Positions 1-8,193 are shown, counted from the first letter of the stretch. The stretch is 42,958 nt of DNA from Acidobacteriaceae bacterium (GCA_030838385.1 JAUTWX010000405.1:1-42958); one strand, 5' to 3'. Program-made: numbers and translations. Notes: generated by a model from the letters alone, not told the origin.

Positions 1-186
1 TCACCGGCTGGGCTGAAGATGAAACGGCTCTTGGCCGCCGCTGGAAAGCCCGATAAACCCGGCTTGTACATATCGCGTGCATGTGAATATTGGTGGCAGA
101 CGGTGCCATATTTGACACACGATCAGAAACGGCATGAAGACTTAGATTCAACGCAGCCGGGTCACCGTGCCGACGCTTCCCGTTAG
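1..186 (+). pseudogene. C-terminal fragment of a phage terminase large subunit (partial at window start)
   Basis: Frame 1 reads SPAGLKMKRLLAAAGKPDKPGLYISRACEYWWQTVPYLTHDQKRHEDLDSTQPGHRADASR*, resembling terminase tails (GLYIS..C.YWWQTVP.L..D..R.EDLDS..PDHGADACRYG). TAG at 184-186 sits where the conserved Y of 'CRYGLL' would be, and GLLAHTLG follows in the same frame. Confidence 0.6.
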
Positions 187-247
187 GGTCTATTGGCGCA
201 CACTTTGGGGCTATGCTTACTGATGTCGTGTGGCCAATGCGGTGATC

Positions 248-1147
248 CTACGACCGCAACGGCAGTACATCGAAGAGGAACGTCTCAACATGATCGTATG
301 TGTTATAAGCGTGATAGTTCCGCGGGAATCTGATGTAGAAACGCACAGCGCGGAGCATTCCGATGTGAGCGCTAGTCAATTCGAAAGTAAATGCATTGAT
401 AGTTGACCAAATTTGTTCCGGTCCGTCTTCCATTTTGAATTGATATTCCAGCGGTAGACCTTCGGGGTCGCTACCGTGAACAACGACCTCTACACGATCA
501 CCGGGTCGCACCTCGACACGATCGCTTACGATACCTCGAAATGGATAGGTATGTCCGTGATTATCGTAGGCGCTGTCAATTCGTGGAAAGCAATCTTTTG
601 CCGTCTCCTTCTTGGATCGATAGCGCGCCACTTTCGCGCGAATCTCACCACAAATGCCGAGCGCAAGATGTTCTTGATAAGGAAGAAGACCGCGAGCATG
701 TGCGTTTGGATTGCGGAAGTCTTCGAGGTTCGATAAGAATACTTCGAATTCCTTTCGCTCGCCGAACACCGCTGAGAAGTGACCCCAATTCTTCACGATG
801 ATCGTCTTCAGATCGTAGAAATCGGCGAAATAAAGCAACCGTGTCTCAAGATTGCCGGTTGCCAGTTTCTTCTTTTCCTCTTCCCTCTTTCGTACCCATC
901 CGTCGTAGCGATCTTGGCTTACTCCCGTTTTCACGAGCCACTCTCCGCCCAGTTTGTCACTGAGGATCGACGCGATCAGATTTCTCAATACATTCTCTGT
1001 AGCCTGCAGCTGATCACCGACATTTTCACTTTCGTTCATCGTTAGCTCCGACGTGATTATAAAACGTTTATCGAAGACGGATGCGTCGCTGGCCAATTGC
1101 CTCGGAGGTACCGAACCACGAAGAATCGTATCGGGCTCAATTGGCAT
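248..1147 (-). CDS. Swt1-like HEPN-domain protein (alternative start near 1039)
   Basis: 299-aa ORF; contains FRNPNAHAR = R-x4-H HEPN signature after a helical N-terminal region; C-terminal Ig/beta-type segment (VSDRVEVRPGDRVEVVVHGSDPEG). Confidence 0.6.
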   Translation of the reverse strand: MPIEPDTILRGSVPPRQLASDASVFDKRFIITSELTMNESENVGDQLQATENVLRNLIASILSDKLGGEWLVKTGVSQDRYDGWVRKREEEKKKLATGNLETRLLYFADFYDLKTIIVKNWGHFSAVFGERKEFEVFLSNLEDFRNPNAHARGLLPYQEHLALGICGEIRAKVARYRSKKETAKDCFPRIDSAYDNHGHTYPFRGIVSDRVEVRPGDRVEVVVHGSDPEGLPLEYQFKMEDGPEQIWSTINAFTFELTSAHIGMLRAVRFYIRFPRNYHAYNTYDHVETFLFDVLPLRS

Positions 1148-1304
1148 GCACCAAGTGAAAGCCAGCTTGCCGCGCAGACAGGGTGAGGGGATTTTGGCCT
1201 AGCGGGGATGTTGGTGGGGTCTCTCCCTTATGCAGCCACAAGAGCGCGTACAGATCCATTCAAACACTGATCAGTTCACTGGCGCTCTCAGACTACACTT
1301 GCTT

Positions 1305-2004
1305 TATGTTCCATGCCTCGTATCTGCTCGACCCCTGGCTACGCGAAGCATTTACATGGTTGAGAGATGAAAAGTCGCTCGCTGCTGCGACCTGGGGACT
1401 CGTTATTGCAACTTTCCTGCTGTACCTGGATAGCCGAACACGAGGCAAGACACAGGATAAACAATGGGAGAAAGAGCGAGAACTCCGGATAAAGGAACAG
1501 GACGAACGATGGGCGCGAGAAGACCAACTCCGAATGCTCGATGCAAAGCCTAAAGCGGTAGTGGAAATTGCTGAAAAGCGGAATGCATCGGAGGTCATCT
1601 TTCAGTGCTTTAACCTCGGTAGTACCGCATTCTTCATCGACAGACTGATTGTGACTCTCAGTGCCAACACCAGCAGTGGGCCTCGTGTATTGATCTTCAC
1701 TTATCTCTTCTATGCCGCTTTCTGCTTCGCCCAACGCTTGCGCTGTGCCTCTGCGATCCTCTTCCTTCCAGCGGCGGACATTGTTCTCTTCTTTGGAGCG
1801 GCAGGGGAGTCGGAGGTACGTGGCCGTCCTCTACGTTTGGTGGAGGATGCACCAGCAAGGAAAGAACGAGCGGACTGCAAGCGTGCAATCTGGGCATCAA
1901 TGGCTGAAAGAATGTCCTGTGTATTCATCCACGTAAGGTATCAGAGGTCAGGTTCCAGCGCGAGTTACGGATTCGGAAGAGCAGGAAGATCAGGGCCCTT
2001 TTAA
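1305..2004 (+). pseudogene. Hypothetical membrane-anchored protein, probably 3'-truncated near 1710
   Basis: ATG at 1305: MFHASYLLDPWLREAFTWLRDEKSLAAATWGLVIATFLLYLDSRTRGKTQDKQWEKERELRIKEQDERW...; the 3' part of the frame is merely antisense to the 1710..1928 gene. Confidence 0.45.
1710..1928 (-). CDS. Small basic 'RKRWAKQK' family protein with AT-hook-like KRRGRPR
   Basis: MNTQDILSAIDAQIARLQSARSFLAGASSTKRRGRPRTSDSPAAPKKRTMSAAGRKRIAEAQRKRWAKQKAA; paralogs at 7021..7359 and 35600..35833. Confidence 0.8.
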   Translation of the reverse strand: MNTQDILSAIDAQIARLQSARSFLAGASSTKRRGRPRTSDSPAAPKKRTMSAAGRKRIAEAQRKRWAKQKAA

Positions 2005-2047
2005 TAGGCGTAGAACGCTTGTCACAGTCTGTAAGCTATAATTAACT

Positions 2048-2308
2048 ATGCCTGAAACTAAAAGTGTGAAGTTACTAAGTTGGACAGATGGCGATGATGG
2101 AAGGCACTTCGGTTGGACGACCGTCACGGTGGTAGAAGCGCTAAGGAGTAGTGAGAAGTATTTTCGCTGCGCTGCGTGCGATGAACCGGTCAAACTTATT
2201 CGGAAGAAAAGTGAAGATTCAGGTGGCTATCCGGAGCATTTGAAGATTGGTCTCAAGTGTGGAACGCCCCTAGTACGTCGCAAGGCTTCAATTAAGAAAA
2301 GGGCTTAA
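2048..2308 (+). CDS. Small zinc-finger-like hypothetical protein
   Basis: 86 aa with YFRCAACDEPVKLI...GYPEHLKIGLKC (CxxC...H...C arrangement). Confidence 0.55.
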   Translation: MPETKSVKLLSWTDGDDGRHFGWTTVTVVEALRSSEKYFRCAACDEPVKLIRKKSEDSGGYPEHLKIGLKCGTPLVRRKASIKKRA

Positions 2309-2806
2309 AGGTCCTGCCTCCTCAACACTCGCGTTCATCGTGGTATGACTTTTCCGGGAACGCATGGTTAACGCTTCTGTACAGGATGAGGGGAATTGAG
2401 CCTAGAGCGTAATTTCCACGGGCCGGGACATTAGGTATCTGAGAAACTGCTCTCACCTTCGGGAGGCGAAATCCGCTAACCGATTGAATCTTCGCAGCCC
2501 CACGCTACATAGGAGGGCTCGCCTGAGAGAAGGCCGCTTGTCAGGGCAAAAATTTGGCCACCCAAACTAGAGGGGTGACCGAGCTTCGTAATGTGTCCTG
2601 TCGTTATTGATAAGGTAACCGTCATTTACTACAAAATAAATCACATTAAGATGTGACGCCAGGTTGTCAAAGAGAGATTGTCAACTCCCGCCAAATCAAC
2701 CACCCCCGACGATTTCCTCAATGCTTATGTCGCCTACATGACATAAGCGTATAGTCGTAACCGTGTGGGTCCACTTTCGTCGCGTTGGCGGCGCTTAGGG
2801 GGTTCT

Positions 2807-3637
2807 ATGGCGAGTACGAAACTTCTGCTTGTGGACGACGATGAAGCTCTGCGTTATATGTTGGCTACCGTGCTGGAGGAACATGGCTACGATGTAACAA
2901 CCGCAGCCAGCGTTCCTGAAGCGCTCAAACTGATCACTGCGGGAAGCTACGACGTACTGCTCAGCGATCTCCATATGCCGGGAAGAGGGGATGGTCTCAC
3001 GGTCGTAAGCGCAATGCGCCACGCGAATCCTAAAGCCGTCACCATCTTATTGAGCGCCTTTCCGGAGATGGATGCAGCGGCTCATGCCATTCTGCTGCAG
3101 GCCGATCAGATTCTGGTAAAGCCGATGAATATTCCTGCCCTGATCGAAGCGATCGAGCAGAGGCTTGCAACTGGACCGCCTCCCTCTCGCGTGATCGAGA
3201 GCGTGGCTACGATTCTCGAATACTCGATAGAGAGCACAATCGACGCATGGTATGAGCGTGTCAAGAGGGACAAAAAGCTGACCGCTGTTTCTATGAGTCG
3301 CGAGCAGCGTGTAGGTCATATTCCCAAGATTCTCATCGACCTGGTGCATCGTCTCCGCTCTTTCAAATCTTTAGGCAGTAGCGAACTGGTATCGGGTGCA
3401 GCAGAAGACCATGGGCGGTCTCGCCGCCAACAGGGCTATTCGGCTGCCATGCTGGTCGAAGAATCGCGGATGTTGCAGGTCAGCATCTTTGAAACTTTGC
3501 AGAAGAGTCTGGCGAGCATCGATTTCAGCATTCTTTTGAATTCGGTCATGACAATCGCGGATGAAGTGGACGCACAACTCAGTCAGGCGATAGACAGCTA
3601 TACAGATGAATCTCTTCTCGAAGCTGCGCCTAATTAG
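2807..3637 (+). CDS. Response regulator: N-terminal receiver domain plus helical C-terminal domain (possible RsbRD-N-like)
   Basis: STKLLLVDDDEALRYMLATVLEEHGYDVTTAASVPEALKLITAGSYDVLLSDLHMPG...LVKPMN; C-terminal half helical, no recognisable HTH. Confidence 0.8.
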   Translation: MASTKLLLVDDDEALRYMLATVLEEHGYDVTTAASVPEALKLITAGSYDVLLSDLHMPGRGDGLTVVSAMRHANPKAVTILLSAFPEMDAAAHAILLQADQILVKPMNIPALIEAIEQRLATGPPPSRVIESVATILEYSIESTIDAWYERVKRDKKLTAVSMSREQRVGHIPKILIDLVHRLRSFKSLGSSELVSGAAEDHGRSRRQQGYSAAMLVEESRMLQVSIFETLQKSLASIDFSILLNSVMTIADEVDAQLSQAIDSYTDESLLEAAPN

Positions 3638-3708
3638 CGAGAGTGCTGCTTGAAAGTTATGCATCGCGGTACGGTTAAAGATTCGGCCCCGTTTTAGAAA
3701 AGCCATCC

Positions 3709-3843
3709 GTGCCAAAGCGCATTCTCGTAATTGCTGATGATCGCCCCTTGAGAACGACCCGAGTCTTCCTGCTAGCGCCGACAGCTAGTTCGCGCTCGGC
3801 CTATCCAGCACAAACTCGTCTCGAAGAAAGTCAGATCGCTTGA
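3709..3843 (+). pseudogene. Receiver-domain N-terminal stub (truncated response regulator)
   Basis: GTG-initiated frame: MPKRILVIADDRPLRTTRVFLLAPTASSRSAYPAQTRLEESQIA*; 'KRILVIADDRPLRTTRVFLL' matches receiver beta1/alpha1, then stops. Absent from the ORF track because it is short. Confidence 0.5.
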
Positions 3844-4000
3844 GAGTCACACTCACGTGTTCATCCAGCAGGACACCGACCGCATCGTCCATTGGGTCGC
3901 CGTTTCGGAACCAAGCCATGATGCGGCCTTTTTTCCATGCTTTGTTACGGATGGTGAAGCGGCTGCCACAGTCGAGAGAACGTACCTGGTCTGGTGTCAT
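3785..4000 (-). CDS. Hypothetical protein
   Basis: 71-aa ORF MTPDQVRSLDCGSRFTIRNKAWKKGRIMAWFRNGDPMDDAVGVLLDEHVSVTLKRSDFLRDEFVLDRPSAN; coherent composition. Confidence 0.4.
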   Translation of the reverse strand: MTPDQVRSLDCGSRFTIRNKAWKKGRIMAWFRNGDPMDDAVGVLLDEHVSVTLKRSDFLRDEFVLDRPSAN

Positions 4001-4040
4001 GGGCCCGTGATACGAAATCCTAATCCAGCAGATGATCTAC

Positions 4041-4235
4041 TCAAGACTGAGAAGACGACATGAAACGGTCCTCGCAGATGTGCTCGCGTTCCAACTCCGC
4101 GAGTTGCGATTCCATTACCCCGGACACGACGGTTCTAAAGCAAACGGGACAGATAGAGTCGAAGGTTCCGTCCTTGTTTTTTCTGTGCGGGAAGGCGGAA
4201 GGTTCATGATCGGGCAGGTTCATCATAGCCTGCAC
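4041..4235 (-). CDS. Small Cys/His-motif hypothetical protein
   Basis: HRKNKDGTFDSICPVCFRTVVSGVMESQLAELEREHICED; CPVC...HxC arrangement. Confidence 0.6.
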   Translation of the reverse strand: MQAMMNLPDHEPSAFPHRKNKDGTFDSICPVCFRTVVSGVMESQLAELEREHICEDRFMSSSQS

Positions 4236-4308
4236 CCTCTAGCAGCTAGCTAACGCCGCCTAGAGTCTTACACCTCAAAGAGCTTGGCAGGTCGCCAAAC
4301 CTGTCGAG

Positions 4309-4527
4309 TCACCTGACCACACTTCGAACGCAGTAGATACCGCGCCGCACGGCCTCACGCATGGCCTCGCGGACAATCGCATTGTGATCACGCATCGTCA
4401 TGCCAGCCGGATGGTCGGCACGGTAGCGCGCTTTGTTCTGGTACTCGGTCAGCTCCAGGTCCGATTTTCGCTGAGCGACCTCATCCACGATGCGCAACGC
4501 TTCCGTCCTTACCTGCTTCCAGGTCAT
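4309..4527 (-). CDS. Hypothetical protein
   Basis: 72-aa ORF, charged helical composition. Confidence 0.4.
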   Translation of the reverse strand: MTWKQVRTEALRIVDEVAQRKSDLELTEYQNKARYRADHPAGMTMRDHNAIVREAMREAVRRGIYCVRSVVR

Positions 4528-4666
4528 TTCCTCGCTTTAGTCTCCTCGATCACCATGCGAGCAATCGTAACGGGCTGCGAGATGATGGACCGCACCCGAG
4601 GACTCCTGTTCTGAATCTCTCGGGGGGATTCCACGCGAGCCAGTTTCACCGCCCACAATCAAGCCA

Positions 4667-4736
4667 GTGACGATGGTTGCAGGCGCGCGTCGCTAAGGTG
4701 CTATACGCAGGAGCGCGGTCGGCGAGCTATCATTCA
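4667..4736 (+). repeat. Diverged direct repeat, copy 1
   Basis: gtgacgatggttgcaggcgcgcgtcgctaaggtgctatacgcagg...ctatcatt; compare 5211..5280. Confidence 0.6.
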
Positions 4737-4764
4737 TCCCTGGGCCAGAGGGAACGGATTTCCA

Positions 4765-5202
4765 ATGAAGGGTACAACCGGTTACAAACGGACGGGCGAA
4801 CGGATAGCCTGCTTTATACTCGTCGCAGTCGTGGTTATCGGCGGCATAGCCAGCCAGCATCAGGTCGCATGCCACGCCAATGACGTGCCGACATGGAAGA
4901 TGCAAGTGCCGCAACTACTGTCCGACATCCAGCTCGGGAAAATGGGCCCTCACCGATTCCAAGATCTCTGCGGTCAGCCCTCCATGCGGGTGAATCACCA
5001 GGACTATTTCGGACTCTTCTATACGGACCGGAACGTTGTCGTGCTGTTCCGCCACCGCGCGCCGGGCACTGAAAGAGTCGAAGCAGCACGGCAGTACCCC
5101 TATGCCCCGTTCGATCAGGCGAGCTTCTGGGAGATCAGCCCGAGACACATGCTCGCACCCGAAGCGGCGCTCGAATCGCTCCGCTGCAACTGGGCTGAAT
5201 AG
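4765..5202 (+). CDS. Hypothetical protein with N-terminal signal/TM segment
   Basis: 145 aa, MKGTTGYKRTGERIACFILVAVVVIGGIAS then soluble region; purine-rich upstream sequence. Confidence 0.6.
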   Translation: MKGTTGYKRTGERIACFILVAVVVIGGIASQHQVACHANDVPTWKMQVPQLLSDIQLGKMGPHRFQDLCGQPSMRVNHQDYFGLFYTDRNVVVLFRHRAPGTERVEAARQYPYAPFDQASFWEISPRHMLAPEAALESLRCNWAE

Positions 5203-5210
5203 TCGCACGA

Positions 5211-5280
5211 GTGACCATGGTTGCAGGCGGGCCGCTGCGAAGGTGCCATACGCAGAGCACGATCCTCGCACTAGCATTGA
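5211..5280 (+). repeat. Diverged direct repeat, copy 2
   Basis: gtgaccatggttgcaggcgggccgctgcgaaggtgccatacgcag...ctagcatt; compare 4667..4736. Confidence 0.6.
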
Positions 5281-5360
5281 CCGACCTCTTCCAGATTAGG
5301 CCTGGTCCGTAAGAACAATTGAGTGATTTCCTGACGATTTGTCCGCAGCTATGTCCTCCA

Positions 5361-5568
5361 TCACCCTCTCCCCAGAAGCGCCCGCATAACTTCCCAACTC
5401 GGCTGACCAAGGAACTCCTCCGTAGAGACGATGTAGGACCGCCGCTCCAAGCAGACAAGGGCATCGGACAGCAACCGAGCCAATCACGACCTCACCTGAG
5501 ATCGGAACGCATCGCTTGCATCCTTTGCACCGCACCACTTGGACATGATTCCGTTCGGGAGCTGGCAT
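5361..5568 (-). pseudogene. Frameshifted Cys-motif hypothetical protein
   Basis: First frame MPAPERNHVQVVRCKGCKRCVPISGEVVIGSVAVRCP; near 5460 another minus frame continues the expected protein LVCLERRSYIVSTEEFLGQPSWEVMRALLGRG*. Confidence 0.5.
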
Positions 5569-5641
5569 AGCGGCAGGGTATCGCGGTTACTGTGAACCTT
5601 TGAGGTGTGAAGAAGCGGTCTGAACTAGCATTTCCCAGGAT

Positions 5642-5770
5642 TTATGGAAAGCAAATTGGCAACTCCCTTACTTCATAGCCGCGTCTGGCAAATATCGCGC
5701 CTAACGTTGCGCAAATGGTTTTTTCGTCGTCAACGATGAGAACTTTGTACTTCGCGCCAAGGCCCGGCAT
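5642..5770 (-). pseudogene. Receiver-domain N-terminal stub (truncated response regulator)
   Basis: MPGLGAKYKVLIVDDEKTICATLGAIFARRGYEVRELPICFP*; clear receiver start (VLIVDDE...ARRGYEV) ending after 42 aa. Not in the ORF track. Confidence 0.65.
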
Positions 5771-6103
5771 AATTGCTCCCGATACAAAAGCCTGCCCCGT
5801 CAGTAGCGTCAGAGACCAAGAGACGAATGGTCTGGACGCGTCCTGTGATCGTCTCTTCTAAAACGGGCGATTCATCGGGTCGTCTGTCTAGTCGTGTTGC
5901 CGCTTTCCTGTGGACAAGTGTGTCACATCATCCGAGTTTTGCACCAAGTACGATGCGCGAACCTGCTGAAAGGGTACGCCTGCGACACCGGATGAGGCGC
6001 AAGCCTCCGAGGCGAATTTCACCCGATGGAATGCGACCTTGCGGAGCGGTTTTCCGTCTCACCCGCCAGCGGGTCACTTGATAGAAGAACCTTGTGCGCC
6101 AGC

Positions 6104-6376
6104 CTAGCTTGCCGCTTGTGCTAGCAACTCTCTCAGCCCCGCAATCGCCTCGTGCAGCGTCCGGTATGCGGAACCGGCACCGACACGAACGATGGAAGTC
6201 CGCCCGCAGACGTACTCTGTACCGTCAGAGAGCGTGACCAATCGGCCCGTCACGCGGGAAATGTGGTTAGGGTCGAACGTGTCCTTGATGCAGAAGACGG
6301 AGACAGTTTCGAAAGGAGCGGCAACGAACGGAGCCGGAGCAAAGCGCTGACCAGTGATATCGCGGGGAATGAGCAT
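6104..6376 (-). CDS. Hypothetical protein
   Basis: ATG at 6376: MLIPRDITGQRFAPAPFVAAPFETVSVFCIKDTFDPNHISRVTGRLVTLSDGTEYVCGRTSIVRVGAGSAYRTLHEAIAGLRELLAQAAS. Confidence 0.5.
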   Translation of the reverse strand: MLIPRDITGQRFAPAPFVAAPFETVSVFCIKDTFDPNHISRVTGRLVTLSDGTEYVCGRTSIVRVGAGSAYRTLHEAIAGLRELLAQAAS

Positions 6377-6793
6377 GAAATTCCTCCCGCACTCGGATGG
6401 TTTCAACCTGCCACGTGTTGTATGCCGGGTGCGTCCCGCCTTCTGATGGTGTCCGCCTTCGCGTTGATCGTGAGGCGAAAACAGAAGGCACGTAACAATG
6501 CTCAAAACAGAATGAGGGGATCTGCGCCTAGTGGTTGTTCACGCTCGCAATGCTGCTCCCCATGCATAATGTAACCGGTAAAGCGGGTGGTTCCTCGGAG
6601 AGCGCTGTAACTAGCTCATTCTAAGGCGATAATAGCAAAGGATTGTAAAACAGTTGCGGCAGACGCCTGGGTTGGGAGCGCACAAGATCAACCCCACATT
6701 AGCCCCACAATATAGATGCCTTTCGATTCCCTTCACTGCCGTTAGAGTGCCAACCCCACGACTTAAATCCTTTAGATTGTTTAGTTAATGGCT

Positions 6794-6838
6794 CTCATAA
6801 CCCAAAGGTCGTAGGTTCAAATCCTACCCCCGCAACCA
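6794..6838 (+). other. 3' half of initiator tRNA-fMet(CAT): putative att site of an integrated element
   Basis: CTCATAA anticodon loop, CCCAA, T-arm GTAGG-TTCAAAT-CCTAC, acceptor 3' strand CCCCGCA, A, CCA. No matching 5' half (acceptor or D-arm) lies upstream. Confidence 0.85.
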
Positions 6839-6882
6839 TTTAGCGGATTTTGACCCTAAGCACCCAAGGGATCGGAGTCACG

Positions 6883-6916
6883 AGGCCATCGCTTGTTGAG
6901 CATGGCCTTTGCTTTT
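6883..6916 (+). terminator. Putative rho-independent terminator downstream of the tRNA 3' end
   Basis: aggccat-cgcttgttgagc-atggcct hairpin followed by ttgcttttt. Confidence 0.5.
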
Positions 6917-7020
6917 TGCCTGAAATTGACCAGGTCAATCAGCCATAATCGGTGGCAGCTCCAGACAGCCCTCTTGTTGAGCTCCCGCCTGCTTGCACCA
7001 ATAATCCAATAATTTACGAA

Positions 7021-7359
7021 CTAGTTCTTCGCAGGCACTGCGACGGGACCATCGGGAATGTTGGCCGTGAGCGGAGTTTCGGATTTTACAACTGGCTTCG
7101 GTGCGCGGCGCCTGGGAGCTTCCCTCGCGGGCACGCGAGTGATGGTGACCACAGCCGGCTTCTTCTGCTCTGCCCAACGCTTCCGCTGCGCGGCTGCGAT
7201 CCGTTCGCGGGAGGCGGCTGGGAGCTTACGCCTCTTCGCCTCGCCAGTATTGGAGTTGAAGACCTTGGGCTGACCGGACGCCTGCGGTGTAGCCGATTGT
7301 GCAATCAGAGTTCGAGCAAGCTGAAGACGCGCAATTTCGGCGTCGATAGCCACAACCAT
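7021..7359 (-). CDS. Small basic 'RKRWAEQK' family protein (start uncertain, up to 7392)
   Basis: AIDAEIARLQLARTLIAQ...KRRKLPAASRERIAAAQRKRWAEQKKPAVV...; same pattern as 1710..1928. Confidence 0.7.
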   Translation of the reverse strand: MVVAIDAEIARLQLARTLIAQSATPQASGQPKVFNSNTGEAKRRKLPAASRERIAAAQRKRWAEQKKPAVVTITRVPAREAPRRRAPKPVVKSETPLTANIPDGPVAVPAKN

Positions 7360-7533
7360 CCATTCAATATTCACGCATAGTAAACATACCATTAGGCGAG
7401 CGATGAACTACCGATGAAATCCACAACACGCAGCCGGGGGAGTCTGGCATTCGCAAGCGGCGGCGAGCTTCTGAACGCCTCGCAAAACGGCGTAATATGG
7501 CGGTGCATTGATTTCGCAATTCGAGGACTTCTC

Positions 7534-8193
7534 ATGTCCGACGTAAAGCAGACGAATTTCTCGCGGCGCGGTTTTCTCAAGGGCGCTGGACTTACCGCAG
7601 CCGGAACTCTCCTGGAGCAAGCACAGTCCCTGACAGCAGAGGTCAAAAGTGCAGTGCACGAGCCTGCCACGCTTGGACCCGATGCGGTTGCTGTCCGGTT
7701 GCACGTCAACGGACATCTGCATGCCGCAACGGTCGAGCCACGAGACACGCTCGCCACCACTCTGCGCGACAAGCTGGGGCTCACCGGGACCAAGGTGGTG
7801 TGCGATCGCGGCTCTTGCTCCGCGTGCACAGTGTGGATCGACGAGACGCCGCAGCTTGCGTGCATGACTTTGACGCTCGATGTGGGCGGCAAGAAGGTCA
7901 CGACGATCGAAGGTCTGGCAGAAGGCGAAATACTTCACCCGGTGCAAGCGGCCTTCGTGAAGCACGATGCCATGCAGTGCGGATTCTGCACCCCGGGCAT
8001 GGTGATGGCATGCGCTTCTCTGCTGAAGCACAATCCGCACCCCACCCGGCCGGAAGTCGCGCACGCGATCAGTGGCAATCTGTGCCGGTGCGGCACGTAC
8101 CCGAGAATTTTTGATGCCATGGATGACCTTTCGAAAAACGGATCAACCAACAGCGCGGGACTGGTTATGCCGCGCGCGATGCAGGAGGTCTAG
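7534..8193 (+). CDS. Xanthine dehydrogenase/aldehyde oxidoreductase family (2Fe-2S) small subunit with Tat signal
   Basis: MSDVKQTNFSRRGFLKGAG Tat motif; CDRGSCSACTVWIDE and CGFCTPGM...GNLCRCGTYPRI cluster motifs. Confidence 0.92.
   Translation: MSDVKQTNFSRRGFLKGAGLTAAGTLLEQAQSLTAEVKSAVHEPATLGPDAVAVRLHVNGHLHAATVEPRDTLATTLRDKLGLTGTKVVCDRGSCSACTVWIDETPQLACMTLTLDVGGKKVTTIEGLAEGEILHPVQAAFVKHDAMQCGFCTPGMVMACASLLKHNPHPTRPEVAHAISGNLCRCGTYPRIFDAMDDLSKNGSTNSAGLVMPRAMQEV

Noticed and set aside
2557-2581. ggccacccaaactagaggggtgacc imperfect hairpin, resembling an insertion-sequence end
   Set aside because: No transposase, no partner terminal repeat and no target duplication seen; too weak to call.
4267-5611. 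Short inverted word acacctcaaag (4270 region, and its complement near 5600)
   Set aside because: Only about 11 bp; compatible with chance at this length.
6781-6838. Complete tRNA gene
   Set aside because: No pairing 5' acceptor strand, D-arm or 5' anticodon-stem strand upstream; only the 3' half is present.
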